From Cyclaneusma minus (lineage: Eukaryota; Ascomycota; Leotiomycetes; Marthamycetales; Marthamycetaceae), in assembly GCA_037179335.1 (NCBI GenBank), contig JAKZHN010000020.1, forward strand, positions 124,001 through 188,000: 64,000 nt of DNA. Reading direction: 5' to 3'. This document shows, piece by piece, positions 1 through 12,578 of the stretch (positions are counted from its first letter, which is position 1; each line of letters opens with the position of its first letter). A program made the position numbers and the translations under genes. The notes beneath the pieces are model-generated. The model was not told where the DNA came from and did not search any database. It was given only the letters and a program-made list of their open reading frames with translations.

Positions 1-1693
1 TCGCATTCCGGGCATCCAAATCCAGCCATCCGACCTCACCCAACAGGAAAGGATCAAAAAGCAGGAGCTGCAGTGACTTTATCATGAGCTTGCTTTCCTT
101 GCGCGCTGCGGCCAAAAGATAAGAACCCGAACGAGAGAGGACACGAGTCATCGTGTCCAGATCGTGACCTTCAATTTGCTGACGCAAACATGGGGGGTGC
201 CGACTAGTCGCCAGAGTGGAGCCGCACGATACGGCAAAACTGCCTCATTTCGAAAAGTCTGTGACGTCTGGGTCTTGTCAAAACGAAAGGGGCTGTCATG
301 AAACCGAGTCGACGATGACAGCATGGGCAAACGAGCAACATGAAGATCAAATCTGACGAGGTCGAGGACCGTTTGCTGTTTTGGGGAAGGCTAGGTGTTG
401 AGGATTGCGGGCCTGAGATGAGCTGGGACATGTGTCTTACTCGACTTGGTTTGGATTCATGGATTTTATGTGTAAGGCAAGGCAGTCTAACTTGATTCGA
501 GTTTTCGTCTTTCTCTTCATTCTTCTGCATGTTTGATAAAAGTGGTTTTTTGTTTGATGCTGGGTTTTTTCGACGAGAAGAGCTCATCAATGCTTTGAGG
601 TGTGGCCTTAAAGTTCAGAGCACTGACTCGGTCGGAGCCAACCTTAAGAGACACCATCCGCTCGCTGGCGGCCGTGAAGCTTTCGGCCGAAAAGTCAACG
701 TCCAGCGGCAGTTCAACAGCGACGACTTCGTTCTGACTTCAAGAGCTTTTTCATTCTGGCTCCCCAAAAGACTCAAGGTGTTCGTCGAGTTGTTAGCGAA
801 ACCTCTGGAGTCTGAGGGATTGCTGAACGAGGAGACTGCTTTCCCCTTCCTCTTCTTTGCAAGACCAAGGCTAGGTGAAGACTTTCATACTGTCTTATCA
901 CTTCAATCCGCAGCATCTAGGTACTCTCGGAAAGTTAGAAGTCTGGGGATAAGCTTGCCGCGGGTTGAGGTTGGGAAGATGGGCGTGAAAGACATCAAAT
1001 CGACCTTGCTAGAACGAAACCGAATTCTTCGACGGGAACACCGATACACGAATGGCTCCGTTTAACCAGGAACACATCTCGAGATCCACGACCTCCAGGA
1101 GTCACCGCCGCTCCGGGACCTCTTCTGCGGGGGATCAGCGAGGAAAGTGGAAACCATCAATCTCTCCAAGGTTTGTGTGGAGAGGCCAAGTCTGGGGGAT
1201 GTGTCAATGCTCAACCAAGTATTCAAGCATGTGCAAGGAATCCGGGGGCTGGAGCCTGTAACTTGAGGAGAGAAGAACGACCTCGTCTCCATTCCTAATT
1301 TTGTTGTCACTAACAGCCATATTCTGATTATCAGAGGGCTCAACGACCAGCCAACAGTCAGCACCAGCAGCGAGGAAGGTTTATATGAACTGGGACCTTC
1401 GATCTCACCAACCAGTCAACGACGTCTACTCGACTAGCTTGGCCTTGATTTGTCGACCATTGCATTCGACCAAACTCTAGCTCATGTCACCTCGAAGACG
1501 AAGAATGGCTCCGAAGCCAGCGGAACCTCAGCAGAGGCCGATATTGTTACACCTCCTATTCCGAATACTTCACCGGTTTTCCGGACTTGTAATCTGAACG
1601 AGCCGCCACGAACGAAACCTGTGGACTTGTTAAACCAACCGAATCATTCATCGAACCCTCGACGCCATCCGCAACCCATCTTCTCGAACGCGT
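1..1693. other. No confident gene (left edge)
   Basis: Several open frames overlap on both strands here. The longest is 178 codons on + (529-1065), and a stop-free minus frame at about 540-720 has a plausible amino-acid composition. None shows a recognisable domain or a convincing start and splice pattern. A partial gene running off the left edge, or exons of a spliced minus-strand gene, cannot be excluded. Confidence 0.4.
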
Positions 1694-2453
1694 ATGTCGA
1701 GACAACTGCAGAACCTAGCCAGGTCATCGAGAGCCCCTGTCTTCAGCAAGCTTCCATCATTCTTGTCCTCCCACCGTACAGGATCAAGTCACCCACACTT
1801 CCGTCTCCAGAAACCATCTCTATCATCTTCTGGAATCCGCCAAAGTCCTGAAATCGACCCTGCCCTACCAGACCTCATCGACAGCATGGGCGACGCCGTA
1901 CTTCCACCTTTCGATTGGGAAGCCGCTAGGAAGGCTGCCACGGCAGCTTCGAAGAAGGCCGCCGCTTCATCCTCATCTTCCGCACCACAAGAACAATATC
2001 CCAGCATCCCCGACCGCATTCAGGAGGCATTGATCAAAGACGCCTTAGCTTCGTCCCTCAGCCCACTTTCCAACAAACTAAACATTTTGACAATGAAGCT
2101 CGACGACCTCGACGCAAAAGTGGCAACGACATCTGTCAAGATGGATGCTATGAAAGCGCACATGGCGGGCCTGAAAGAGTCAGTTGCTGCGATTGAGGGG
2201 AAGATGGAGAGGCTTTGTGGGGATGAGATTGTGAAGGTTGAGCATATTGAGAATCAGACAGATGTGGCGCCTATGGTAAGCCTACGGACACCTACGGCAA
2301 GCCCCTTGTTGGCTTGATGAGTAAGGAAGGAAGTTTCTGACAGAAAAGCAGGAGGATAAGAAAAAGGGCGATCGGTTCGACATGCTTCATACTGCACCTC
2401 CTACTTTCAAGAAGTCGCATATCTTGCCTGGCCTAAAGGGGAAGATGATGTGA
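1694..2453 (+). CDS. Unrecognised coiled-coil protein, two exons
   Basis: I do not recognise this protein. Exon 1 is 1694-2275, a 73-nt intron (2276-2348, donor GTAAGC, acceptor AAAAG) follows, and exon 2 is 2349-2453, giving 228 residues. Splicing is phase 0 and continues into a lysine-rich tail (QEDKKKGDRFDMLHTAPPTF) ending KGKMM, which looks more coding-like than the unspliced read-through. The N-terminal third is Ser/Pro/Arg-rich low complexity. An Ala/Lys/Ser stretch comes next, followed by a heptad-like helix from about residue 110 to 180 (KLNILTMKLDDLDAKVATTS and onward) that should form a coiled coil. The start is uncertain: ATG 1887 (MGDAVLPPFDWEAARKA) is a reasonable alternative, since residues 1-64 could be 5' leader and an overlapping frame (1450-1851) is open there. 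No membrane segment or signal peptide is visible. Confidence 0.5.
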
Positions 2454-4161
2454 TTGGTGAGGGAATGCTGAGTGCTGGCTGTGCAAGCGCGCAGAAGTTG
2501 GAGGCGTCCGGTGGCTCTGCCGAAGGTCTTTCACGCTCTCACCAAGAGGAAGCGGTAGTGCTCTGTTAGAAAGACGTCTGCTTTGGCCTCCCTTGTCTTC
2601 GCAAATGAGTTTGTGTTTTGACATTTCAGAAGTTCCACCAGTTGTCTGCTTTGCGCAAAAACGGCCAGATCATGAAGCGGTACTTGCGAGTGCGGGGACT
2701 GAGGGAGTCGTTGCTGAGTTTCTGGGCGGTTGGTGCGCAAAAGACATTACGAGGATGCGGGGATGTTTTGAGCGCAGTGGGCTGTGATTTGCTGTTTACT
2801 GCGCTGCTTGTCCATGGTCCTTTCTGTCTTGCGCGTTGCTTTGATGTATATGTAGGTTGTTAGATCAAAAAGATGGAAAGAGCTTGTCAAGTTGTTTCAT
2901 TAAGTTGTTTTGGTGAAGTTCTTGACATTGAGCTGCCACTCATTGATGTGTTATCCCTGGTCATCGCAGGCACCAAGGTCCAAAAAAAGAGATCAAAAAG
3001 AAATATACGTACCTTTTGTTTACCAAGCTGCTCCACTCTCTATGAGATGTTCATATCTTACCTCGTGCCGTGAGTTTCAAAGCTCCTCACATCACTGCGT
3101 ATTTCAATGCTCAACGCCTTCGCTCCATCTCCAAGTTCCAACGATGGAATCCAATGATGATGGGACCCTCCATCTCCAAATTTGCTATATCCAAGTATAT
3201 TAGGTAATGATAAGTCGGTTAATGATAAGTCTCCAATTCGATCCAAACTTTGCACCGGGTCTGCGGCACAGTTAACCAACTAAACTTCCGAGGGGGGATT
3301 TGAAGGGGCGAGCGGAGCAGCTTGGTAACGACCTGTTGGGATTTTTGGTTAGTAGCTGCTTGGTGGATATTTTGATCTTATGTGCCTTCCTACTCAGGTG
3401 CGAAGTAATCATGAGAGAATATGTTTATGTCAGCAGGCTGTCTGGTAAGGTATGGAGCTTTTGCGCAGAACTATCCCAACACCTTGGGTAAGAGCTCCAT
3501 CACTGCGGTGCCCTCCCCACTTCACCTGCTTCCTCACCCTCTGCGACTCACTTCATCTTCTCTTTCATCCTCTGCGCCTCCCCTTGACTTTTGTCCTTAC
3601 CTTCTTCTCCGACCGCAACTGTGATTCTTCCTCCAACCGCTATTCTTCCTCCGGCTGCCACTTATCCTCCAACACTGTCCCTCCTCCTTTGGCCTCTTCC
3701 TCGTGACTCCCTGCCTAGTGCCTACCGACCACCATCCTGACCCCGCGCCTTCCCGCTCAATCAGCTCACACCCTTCTCTCCAGTCTCCACAGTCACAACT
3801 CAAGTCCCGCGCCTCGTACCTCCATTCAGATCTCAGGATCCTCACATTAAAATTTAGAAAACCGCTGCTTGTAAACAGTATATCGCAGTGAACAAGAAAA
3901 CAGTGTACACTCAAACAACAACGCAAAAAACAAAGTAGCAAAGCCAGTTGGTCCGTTCTATGACAGAGAAAGAGGAGCTGGTAGCTCAGCACGTGCGAGT
4001 CTAAGGTCAAGCAGCAGGGGCTACATGGCCAAAGGGAAGCCATCGTCTCCTTCCCTCCTCCCAAATTTCATGCCGCTAAAGATCGCGTGCAAAAATCGCA
4101 AGCCCCCCTCCGGGATCCGAACCAAACGCGTTTCAAAAATACAAAAAGTAACGGCGTATCT

Positions 4162-4236
4162 TTACCTGGGGCGGGAATTGCACCCGTGTCCCCATCAAGT
4201 GATGGCGCTCCAACTACTGAGCTATCCCAGCGGCCA
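4162..4236 (-). pseudogene. tRNA-like sequence with aberrant anticodon arm
   Basis: On the minus strand a perfect A-box-like D arm (TAGCTCAGTAGTTGG), a B-box-like T arm (GGTGCAATTCC, two departures from GGTTCGANTCC) and pairing CTGGG/CCCAG ends resemble a tRNA gene. A TTTTT run lies about 20 nt downstream. The anticodon arm is CCATC-ACTT-GATGG, a 5-bp stem closing only four bases, and the stretch from position 26 to 53 is four bases short of standard. A degenerate tRNA is the simplest reading; no amino acid can be assigned. Confidence 0.4.
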
Positions 4237-5165
4237 ATCTGTTGAAATTTCGATGCCGTCTGGAAAATTCTTCGAGCTTATGACGGAGGCCGCGCCCAGT
4301 CGAGCCGCCTGGACTAGAGACTGTAACAGAGACAGTGTGCTCTTATGAAGCTGGCATGTAGTGGACTTGTGTGCTTGTGGAGCATTTGCTGTGCTGAATC
4401 AAGACTGTTTGGTCTGGATTCGGGATTGCCTGCTGCGATATCAAAGACTCAGGGGGATGGGAATGAGAACATAAAGCTCAACATTGTCAGACAGATGAAG
4501 AAGATGATGTAGTTTGCTTGGCTCAAATGAATCTTGAATACTGAGATAGTAGACAAACAAATGCTTTTTCAACTTGGCGGTGAATTGTAGCTGGTCGCTC
4601 GCTGCAAGGTCAGTGGTCTAAGATAGAGAAGGTGCAGATCTACATTAAGCAACACGTGTCCAAATTCTCCAGCATCAGAATTCACAGGACCACACACAAT
4701 CAGAAGAAGAGAAAAAATGTAAAAAAAAAATCTCTCAATTCTCAAGCTGCCTTGCCCACATATAGGAAATTGTCTTATCTTTCTCACCTTGTGTCCCGTA
4801 TATTTCAAGGCTCAACGTCTTCGCCACAGGCTGAAGCCCTTCCCTGCTGCTCTGAAGTCAAGTTAACGTTTCCTCAACTTTGTCCTTGTCCACAGTGAAG
4901 TACAGGCTGTATAAGTACAGTCTGTGAGGAAAGCGCTTTTGCCACCGGGGTCTGTAATGAAGTTAGCAAACCTGGACCAACTAAACCGTGGAGTGTGGGA
5001 TGAAAGAGCGGGCAAGAGAGCTTGATTTGTTGAGATTATATGGTAAACGATGATTCGCAAGTTCGACTCATGAGCTGAGCTGAGCACTAGCAAAGCCCTT
5101 TCATGATTTCCTCCTGTCCCTAGACTCCAATTGTTCCTTCGATAAGACTCTGACCCTCCCCTTTG

Positions 5166-5185
5166 CCCCCCCCCCCCCCCCCCCC
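5166..5185. repeat. Poly-C homopolymer (20 nt)
   Basis: An uninterrupted run of 20 C on the plus strand. Its length may be unreliable in an assembly. Confidence 0.9.
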
Positions 5186-6030
5186 TGGTTAAATATAATA
5201 AACACCCCCAAATCGAACGCTCCATAAATGATAAATCAATCACCTCTGCTACTCATCAAACTTTGTCTCCAGCTAAGAGTCCCCAGGCCCCTCGCCAGCG
5301 GCTGGTAAGTCCAACCCCATACATCTCCAAGCCAATGTATCTTAGTTAGAGAACACGGACCGGTGTCCTAAATTACGCATAGCTGTGAAAGCGGGAGCGT
5401 GGGAGAACAACGGCCTGCGCTCCGAGCGTGCTCCGAGCGCACTCCAGAACCTGCCGTGGAACAAGTTTGAAACATGTTCGCGATTCTACGAGCAAGATAT
5501 GAATGAAGGCCATTCCTCCTGGCAGTCTTCGCGCTTCCACAAAGCAGTAGGACCGGATCAGCTTTATTGCTCGGGTCCTATCTAGACGCAAAAGGGGAGC
5601 TCACTATTAATTGTACAGCTACGGGTCAGATGGCTTATTTAACAGTAGCGAGGGATCTTATTCTGGGCATGGTTTATAACTCCCGAGTTCGATTACTGGC
5701 GGGAATGGTTACTCACCCTCCTGGTCTTTTTTTGCATTTATTTTCTTCCACAGGTTTTTTTCTTCGCCTAAGTGCTTATCGTCAGTCTCCAAACTTACAT
5801 TCCTCAGATCACAGTCTCATAGACGAGTTGGTCGAGTATTCCAAAGTTTCGAGCTCTAAAGTCTATTTCACCAGCTTCTCCCCCATCTTTGTACAGACGA
5901 TAAATGGGACCACGGTTGCCCGAATGCACCCGGCCATTATCACCTCCAACCATCCATCGCTTGTCAGGCCATCACTCATATATAACACACTTCCCCATCC
6001 ATCCCCCCTTCCCTCTATCTACCCTCCCAC

Positions 6031-9000
6031 TCAAGCACCAAAATCCATCCTCAACGCAATCGTCGGCTCCCCACTCCCCACCTCCACCCTCTCCACCTCC
6101 CTCTCCTTCCCCTCCCTAATAACCCCCTCCATAAAGCCCCTCTGCTCCGCCTTCAACCCGCCAATCACCCCCTTAAAAGCCCCAGCATCGCTTCCCGCAA
6201 GCTCCAACAATCTCCCACTCGTCTCCCTCCAAACACCCTTGCCCTCGCCCTCCGCCCGCTTCAGCAACATCGGCACCACCATCGCCATAGCCGCTCCCTT
6301 TTTCTCGCTCGGAAGCGTAGCAACCCACGCACACAGCGCAGCAGCCGTCAGACCTCTCGCATTTTCTGGATCTTCGGTGCTCGCATCCGTCACGAATGCG
6401 ATAAGACGCGGCAGCAGATACCTAACAACCGATTGCGAAGACAGCGAGGAGGGTTGTAGGAGTAGCGTGCGGATGCAATTCGTTGCCACTTTGACCGTCT
6501 GATATCAAAGTCAGTACACACACCAACACACAGACCTCGAGAAAGAATTCGCAGAGTTGCAACATACCATACGATCCCCCAAACACTCAACACACTCATC
6601 CAACCACCTCCTCATCACCTGCCCCTGCCCACCAACCTCCCCACTCGTAACCAGCACCGTAATAGCCAGCAGACAATTCTTCACACACGGCAAGCTCGCC
6701 TCACTCTCCCTCTTCTGCGCGCTCGTATAAATCGCCAAAAACCGCTTCAAGCATCCCTGTATCTGGGCATTCACTATCTCACTGCCTTCCCCAGTCTTGC
6801 CACTCGCCGCAACGCTAGTAACGAATCGTTTTAGTACCGGCAAAGACAAAGGCACGACCACAGGCTGGCACGAAGCGGTGCCCAGGATAGTGGCGAAGAT
6901 GTGGATTATGCAGGCGTGCAGGTCGGTTTTGATAATCGCAGGGAAAACTTCGGCGGCGTCAACGAGCGCGTTTAAGGATACGCGGACTAGCCCCACGGCT
7001 TCTTCGTTCAGTGGTCCTTGTCTTGCGCCTGGCTGCTTTTGTGATTCTTCGGTGAGGTTTGGTAAAAGACCTGCTAGGACGAGCACAATGATACGCGTGA
7101 GTTCAAAGAGTTGCTCGATGTCGTCAGACAGATCGCCCTCGGCGCCAGGGTCGTCATGAGGCGACGAAGCGGAAGGATGTGATAGGCACAGGGAACGTGC
7201 AATTTGCACGATAACTTGCTGTACCTCCATGCTACCGGTGAGCACCAGCCGATCTAGCAAGTCCATCGTCTCTGAAAAGATCGCATCGCGGTAAATTGCA
7301 TGGCCAGAGACGCTGGGATGCAGTATCTTTTTTAGAGCCAGCAGGATGTTGAGGGTTTGTTCTTTAGTTGCCAAAGCATCGCTGCTACTCGGCTTGGCGA
7401 CCAAGGCTTCGAAGGCAATACCGAAGAGCACGAAGAAGAAAGCGACGGGCTCGTCGCGATAATTGATATCCTCGCTTTTCTCCTTCGGGTGGCCGTTAGT
7501 GGTTGGTGCGTCGGTGTTCTCTTTCCCATCCAAAGCGTCGAACACGAAGGCGCTGTCCTGCTCGATCAAGGAAGCGATGGCGTCGACTAATTGCAGCCAG
7601 GTGTCTTGGTAGAATTTGAGAAGGGTTTCGCGGTTTAAAGCGGAGTAGATGCTGTCTAGACTGCCGGATAGGGAGGGTGGACCGAGGCTCATGGAGATGT
7701 CGGGCTCGAAGCGTAGTCGGGCGAATTCGCGGAGGGAGGAGAGCCAGAGAGGGGTTAGGGTGGCGATGTAGGGCTTCAGCACGTCGAGGAGGTAGGGCTG
7801 CTCGAGACTAGCTACTTGGAGTTCGGCCCAGGCGGCGAAGACGGACATCTTGACCATGACCTGGGCATTGGAGCTTAGGCCCTTCAAGTCACCAATCGAG
7901 GTGGTCTCGGTTTCAGAAGAGAAATTTTCTAGGGCGGTAACCAATGTCTTGAAGATACGACCCATTCGATCAACATCTGTCACAATTCCAGTGGCAATGA
8001 ATGCAGCACAGACATTGACAGCCTCTGAAGCAAGTTCAGGTGAAGAGTCAGCGGCAAAAGCTGGAGTCAACGCCGAGCTGATTTGGGCCTGGTACTGTTC
8101 CAACAGAGGAGCTTCCGCAAAGTCCGGATCAGGAGTCTTTCCAAACATCTTCAGGACTTGGTCGATGATTTGCAGACCCTGAATCCGTAGCTCCACGACA
8201 TTTGAGGTGGATGCTGAAAACGCAATGCGAATTACGTCGGCAACTCTGTTCTGAAGAGCCAGTTCAGCACATGATGATGCGTTGTCTGACGAAGAGCTCC
8301 TGGCAATGATGTTGAACATCTCCTGTAAGCACTCCATTGCAAATGTGCGGACTTGCCATCTAAGTGGCTCCTGACCGGACCTGGGCGCAGTTGCAGACTC
8401 GTCTTCCTTGGTCCCAGACGCAGCAGCAAAGCCAGCAACCTCTTCATCTTGCAGATCAGGCATAGCGGGTTTATTCGTTGGCTTTGCTGTCGGTTCTTCC
8501 ACTCGTTGTCTTGTCATGTTCAGAACCATCTGGCATCTCTGAATCCAATCAGCTGTCCCAGAGATGCAAGTCTGCTGTAGCCAGTTCCGGATGAGATTCT
8601 TCATGCCGTCGTGCGTAGGTCTGGAGTCTAGGATCAGCCAGAGCTGGTTCTCAAAGCCATCGTTTGTGACCTTGAGAACGTCTGACACATCCCGTTTCAT
8701 GAGATTGTACAGCCCATCAATGGCAATGTCGCCCAGATCCACTGAACCCGAGTTGAGGTAAGTCTGCAGCAGTACCACGTAATCCGCAAAGTGCATGTGG
8801 CCAGAGGCGTACAGTGACAGGTTCCCCAAGCACTTGAGGCTTTGACCAAGGACAAGAAGATTCTCCTCATCCTGAAATTGACCGACCAAGGTCAATATCA
8901 GCTCTCGTGGCTTCGTCATATCCTGTAGATCTGGTCCGAGCACATTGATGAGAGAATCGACGCATCGAGCAATGACAGCCGTGGTAGGATATTCCAGCTC

Positions 9001-12000
9001 CAGATTCGACGATACCTGAGAAGCGACTTCCTCATTATGTGTGTCGTTGACATAAAGCTGTGCAAGCATTCCCAATGCACTCGTAGCATATCCCGAGAAC
9101 GTAAGACCAGCAGAGTCGGCCACGCGAGCCAAACCTTCAAGAGCCCAGAAATGGACTGTGGGATGCGAATCATTGCACAATGACATGAGTACACCGAGGA
9201 TAGTCTTGAGATGGAAGCTCGCCGCCATGCCGCCAACTTGGGAGTGTATACAACCCAAAGCCATGGCACATCCAGCTCGAGCACTGGGTTCTCTGTTGCT
9301 GACGATCGTATCAATCAATGTCTTGATCTCAGAATTGGTGAAAGCGTTCCCAGAGCTGCTGCATAATCTTCCTAGAGCCTCGTACCCGATGCTGCGAACG
9401 TACTGGTCTGGATGGATCACAAAGGAGCGGATCATATCTTGCATGAGCTTTTCAACCGCTGTATCGGTCAAGTTGCCTGCCGGCGCTGTTGTTTCCTTGA
9501 CGGCCACTTTCATTGCCGACAGAAACGCCACCGCAACATTCACAGTCATTGCTGCTCTCCGGCCTGGATCCCTCTGCAAAGAGCCTGCCGCAAGGAACGT
9601 AGCAATTTGCTCCAGGATGCTTTCTTGAATCTTGGGCGGCGTAAGGGGGAAAGCATACGCAAACAGCTCGATCGCAGCATTGACGACTTCCGTAGCTGGT
9701 GGGTCAGGCGTCCCTCTAGTACCACTGACATCTCCAACATAAAGAGTAAGAGAGTCATGTTCCAGGGAGTCGCAAATTGGCGATAGGAGGACTTCGTCAA
9801 TGGATGATTCCGGCGTACGTTCCCCCAACCAGTCTCTCTCTTTACCGTTGTCCTGCTCATTGGGTAGGTTTTCGACTTTGAGGCCATGAACGAGACCGGT
9901 GACGCCAAACCCACAGTTATCTCCGATATCCCAGATGTTCTCAAAGGTACTGGCAGAACTGGCTATCGTTGTACCCAGTGAGCTCTGTGTGTAGTCCTCG
10001 GGGTCTGTAAAGTATGACACTGCCAGTGTAAGAAGATTTGACTGCAACAAGGACTCGCTGCCGCCTGTGGGACTCAGGTTGACCAATTTGGTATAGCACT
10101 GTAGCACCCGTCTCTTCACCATTAGATCAAGATCGTGTAACTGAAGAACGGGAATCAAGCGCTGAGAAATATCTTCTGTAGTCTTTTTCGAAGGAAGTGT
10201 CTTCAGGAAAGCACTCGTGTTCTGCAGCATGGCCGCAATCCTTTTCGACACATCTGTAGTCAGGAGCCGACTGTTGAATTGCAAGAATGCAAGAATAGAG
10301 CCGAGAGCACACTCTCTGACATGTGTCAGAAATGAAGACTCCAAATGGCTGCGCTGCGAGGTGTTGTCTTTTGCCAGTGGTTTCGGCAGGGCGTTCTTCC
10401 ACAGTAAGAGCAGTTGCGAGAGATGTATCTTTACGAAATTGGGCCCCAAAGACATCAGGCCACCGATGAGTATCCAGGCTACCTGAATTTGAGTGCCAGA
10501 AATTCGGATCTCGGACTTGCTGCTTGATTTCAGGAGACCGGTTGCCAATGATAGCACACGGCTGTTTACATCAACCGAGCCGTACAATGGTTGTAATGGA
10601 GATGTGCTGATCATCGATGCCAGGCCGTTTGCGTACCCAACACATCGACGTGGCGAGTTTCTCGCTCCACTGAGAAGGTTGAGTTCGCGATTGACACTGT
10701 TCATACATATTGTCAAACAGGGAAGAAGTTGCTGGGGACATGCCAGAGCGAAAATATGGAGACATCGAGAGGCGTAGACTTGTACTGCGTAGCTGGGATG
10801 AGGTAGGACTTGGAGCAGACCATCTCTGCAAGCCTCAGAAAACCCAGTCGATGCGGAGCCGAGACTAGTAATAATTGAGCACAATGCGCTCAGCACTGCG
10901 ACCAAGGAATGTTTCGTGGGTTCGGCGCGCTCCTTGAGGACTTGGGGATAGTTCTTTAGCACATCATTGATGAGACTCTTCCCTGCCGCCAGCTGGCCTG
11001 CTTCTCCCAAGATCTCTTTGCCAACAATATCTTCGAGAATGACCCGTACGAACCGCCGAGTGATTAATAGACGATATCGGTTATTGATGACAAGCTGATG
11101 GCTCAGCAGCTCGATAGTCAGATTGTCCACAATCTTCATGTACTGCCCATCCACCACGTGTTCGCCTAGACCTCTCAGCACTTTCCCATAGCAGACAGCA
11201 ATACCCGCTCGGGCCTTGTTCGACGTAGACAGTTTGACATATTGGGCTGAAAGCTGCCTGAGCAAGTCTGGTAGATTAAAAGCCAACACGCGACTTTTCC
11301 CAGGAGCCGGACTCTCAGAACGTGGTCTTTCTTCGCCATCATCGCTCGGCGCCATCGACATACGTTTTGCTGTATTACTTCTCTTCAGCATTTTGAGACC
11401 TGAGACCGCGGATTCCACAACAGTAGTTGCCGAATAGCTCTTCACCAAAGCCGCGGCCAGACATGACGCGGCAGCATGTCGCACAGGCGGAGACGACGAA
11501 TCAATCGTCTTCCAGATGGTCGACTTCAGGCTCTCGAAATCGCTCGAGTTGTCGAAATAGGGGGTATATTTCGCCAGAGTTTCCAAACACCGACACGCCG
11601 CAATCTGGACCAAAGCAGCTTTGTCGGTAGAAGCGTAGCTCCTGGCTTGTTTCCATATATCCCTTGCAATGCTATCATCCATGCTATATCCCACAATCTT
11701 CACCACTCTGCTCAGCGCATTGAATATCGCCGCCCTCAGGCCAGCATGATTTTGAGCATATTTCAGCAGCTTGAGCAGCGCAGAACTGGCCAAGGGATGT
11801 AATCCAATGGCACTGTCTCCGGCGGCAGCAAAGCACTGTCCCAGACAATGCGCCGCCGCGTGCTTGACTCTGAGCTCTGCATCCGTCTTATTCTTCCCGC
11901 CGGCCACAATTCCTACGAGTTCGTTGGTCGTCTCGAACAGCAACTTGCGGTCGCCCTTTCCAAATGTATGCGCGAAGCATTTTCCTAAGTTGTTCCGAAT

Positions 12001-12276
12001 CACTCGAGTGGGGGGAGGCCCGCCCAGGTTGAGTATTTGGAATAGCTCTTTTTTGAGGTAGAATTGCTGGGCGCTGCAGTCCTCGGCGTCGAGGCTGCAG
12101 ACATGTTTGGATAGGGTCGAGACGTAAGTCAGGAGGTATAGATCCTGTTGTTCGGAGGGCAAAGACTGCAACTTTGCGACATCGAGTTCGGGGTTCGTCG
12201 AGACGGGCGCGGGCGATGGAGGTGGGAGGGGAGTGGTGGAGCCATTGATAGAGCTCGGACGCTCGGAGGAAGACAT
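6031..12276 (-). CDS. laa1: Laa1/HEATR5-family HEAT-repeat protein
   Basis: Large HEAT-repeat protein of the Laa1 (yeast) / HEATR5 (animal) family, which helps the AP-1 clathrin adaptor act at the trans-Golgi network and endosomes. Exon 1 is 12276-6568 and exon 2 is 6498-6031, joined across a 69-nt intron (6499-6567, GTATGT...TCAG, phase 0). The product is 2058 residues, close to the family size of about 2000. The N-terminal block (DLYLLTYVSTLSKHV, then GGPPPTRVIRNNLGKCFAHT around residues 80-100) is the family signature. The rest is a helical-repeat array with repeated Leu/Ala-rich 35-45-residue units and acidic or low-complexity linkers near residues 300 and 1250. Reading exon 1 past the donor gives an in-frame Cys/Ser-rich tail and a stop, so the intron is required for the conserved C-terminus (TVKVATNCIRTLLL). 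No signal peptide or membrane segment. It diverges from the release-factor-like gene with 302 bp between the start codons. Confidence 0.9.
6499..6567 (-). other. Intron of laa1
   Basis: 69-nt phase-0 intron with donor GTATGT and acceptor ATATCAG. Its removal joins two open frames that are otherwise separated by a stop. Confidence 0.85.
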
Positions 12277-12578
12277 TGACGGATCTTTTGTGTTTGAGGA
12301 TGTCGAGAGGCGTCTCTAGATGTACTTCCCGGGTGGTTTAGGGAAAATTTAAGGATGGGTGGTAAAGGGGTTGAGTTCGTTGTCGATGCAGCCTCTCCTA
12401 ACCCTTGCCGTGGTGGTGTTCGCGATTCGGCATAACCCGCCGGCGCGACGGGCGGTTCTTAAATTTAGCTTACTTTGACGTCTCTTCATGTTGACTTCTA
12501 CCAACACCACATATCTCACTCTACAAATAAATTCGAGAACCGATTTACGGTCATACACTACGAGTGCAGCTCTTCAAC
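12277..12578. promoter_or_regulatory. Divergent promoter, laa1 / release-factor-like gene
   Basis: 302 bp between two head-to-head ATGs, so it must carry both core promoters. No specific operator was recognised. Confidence 0.5.

Larger units (their letters stand above)
2454..6030. other. Long intergenic region
   Basis: No recognisable protein gene. It contains pyrimidine-rich stretches (3500-3800), a tRNA-like sequence (4162-4236), a 20-base C run (5166-5185) and two loosely similar segments near 3085-3125 and 4798-4830 that share a TATTTCAA-GCTCAACG core. Open frames here lack domains and fall on both strands. The right end should hold the 3' UTR of the minus-strand laa1 gene. Confidence 0.5.

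Noticed and set aside
529..1065. 178-codon plus frame as a gene
   Set aside because: No domain, weak start context, and the opposite strand has an equally plausible open stretch; not supported either way.
5640..5735. Possible tRNA (GAGTTCGATTAC with T run)
   Set aside because: B box imperfect, no D arm or acceptor pairing could be drawn.
5567..6502. 311-codon plus frame
   Set aside because: Antisense to the last exon and 3' flank of laa1; a Pro/Ser-rich composition is what the G-rich antisense strand yields.
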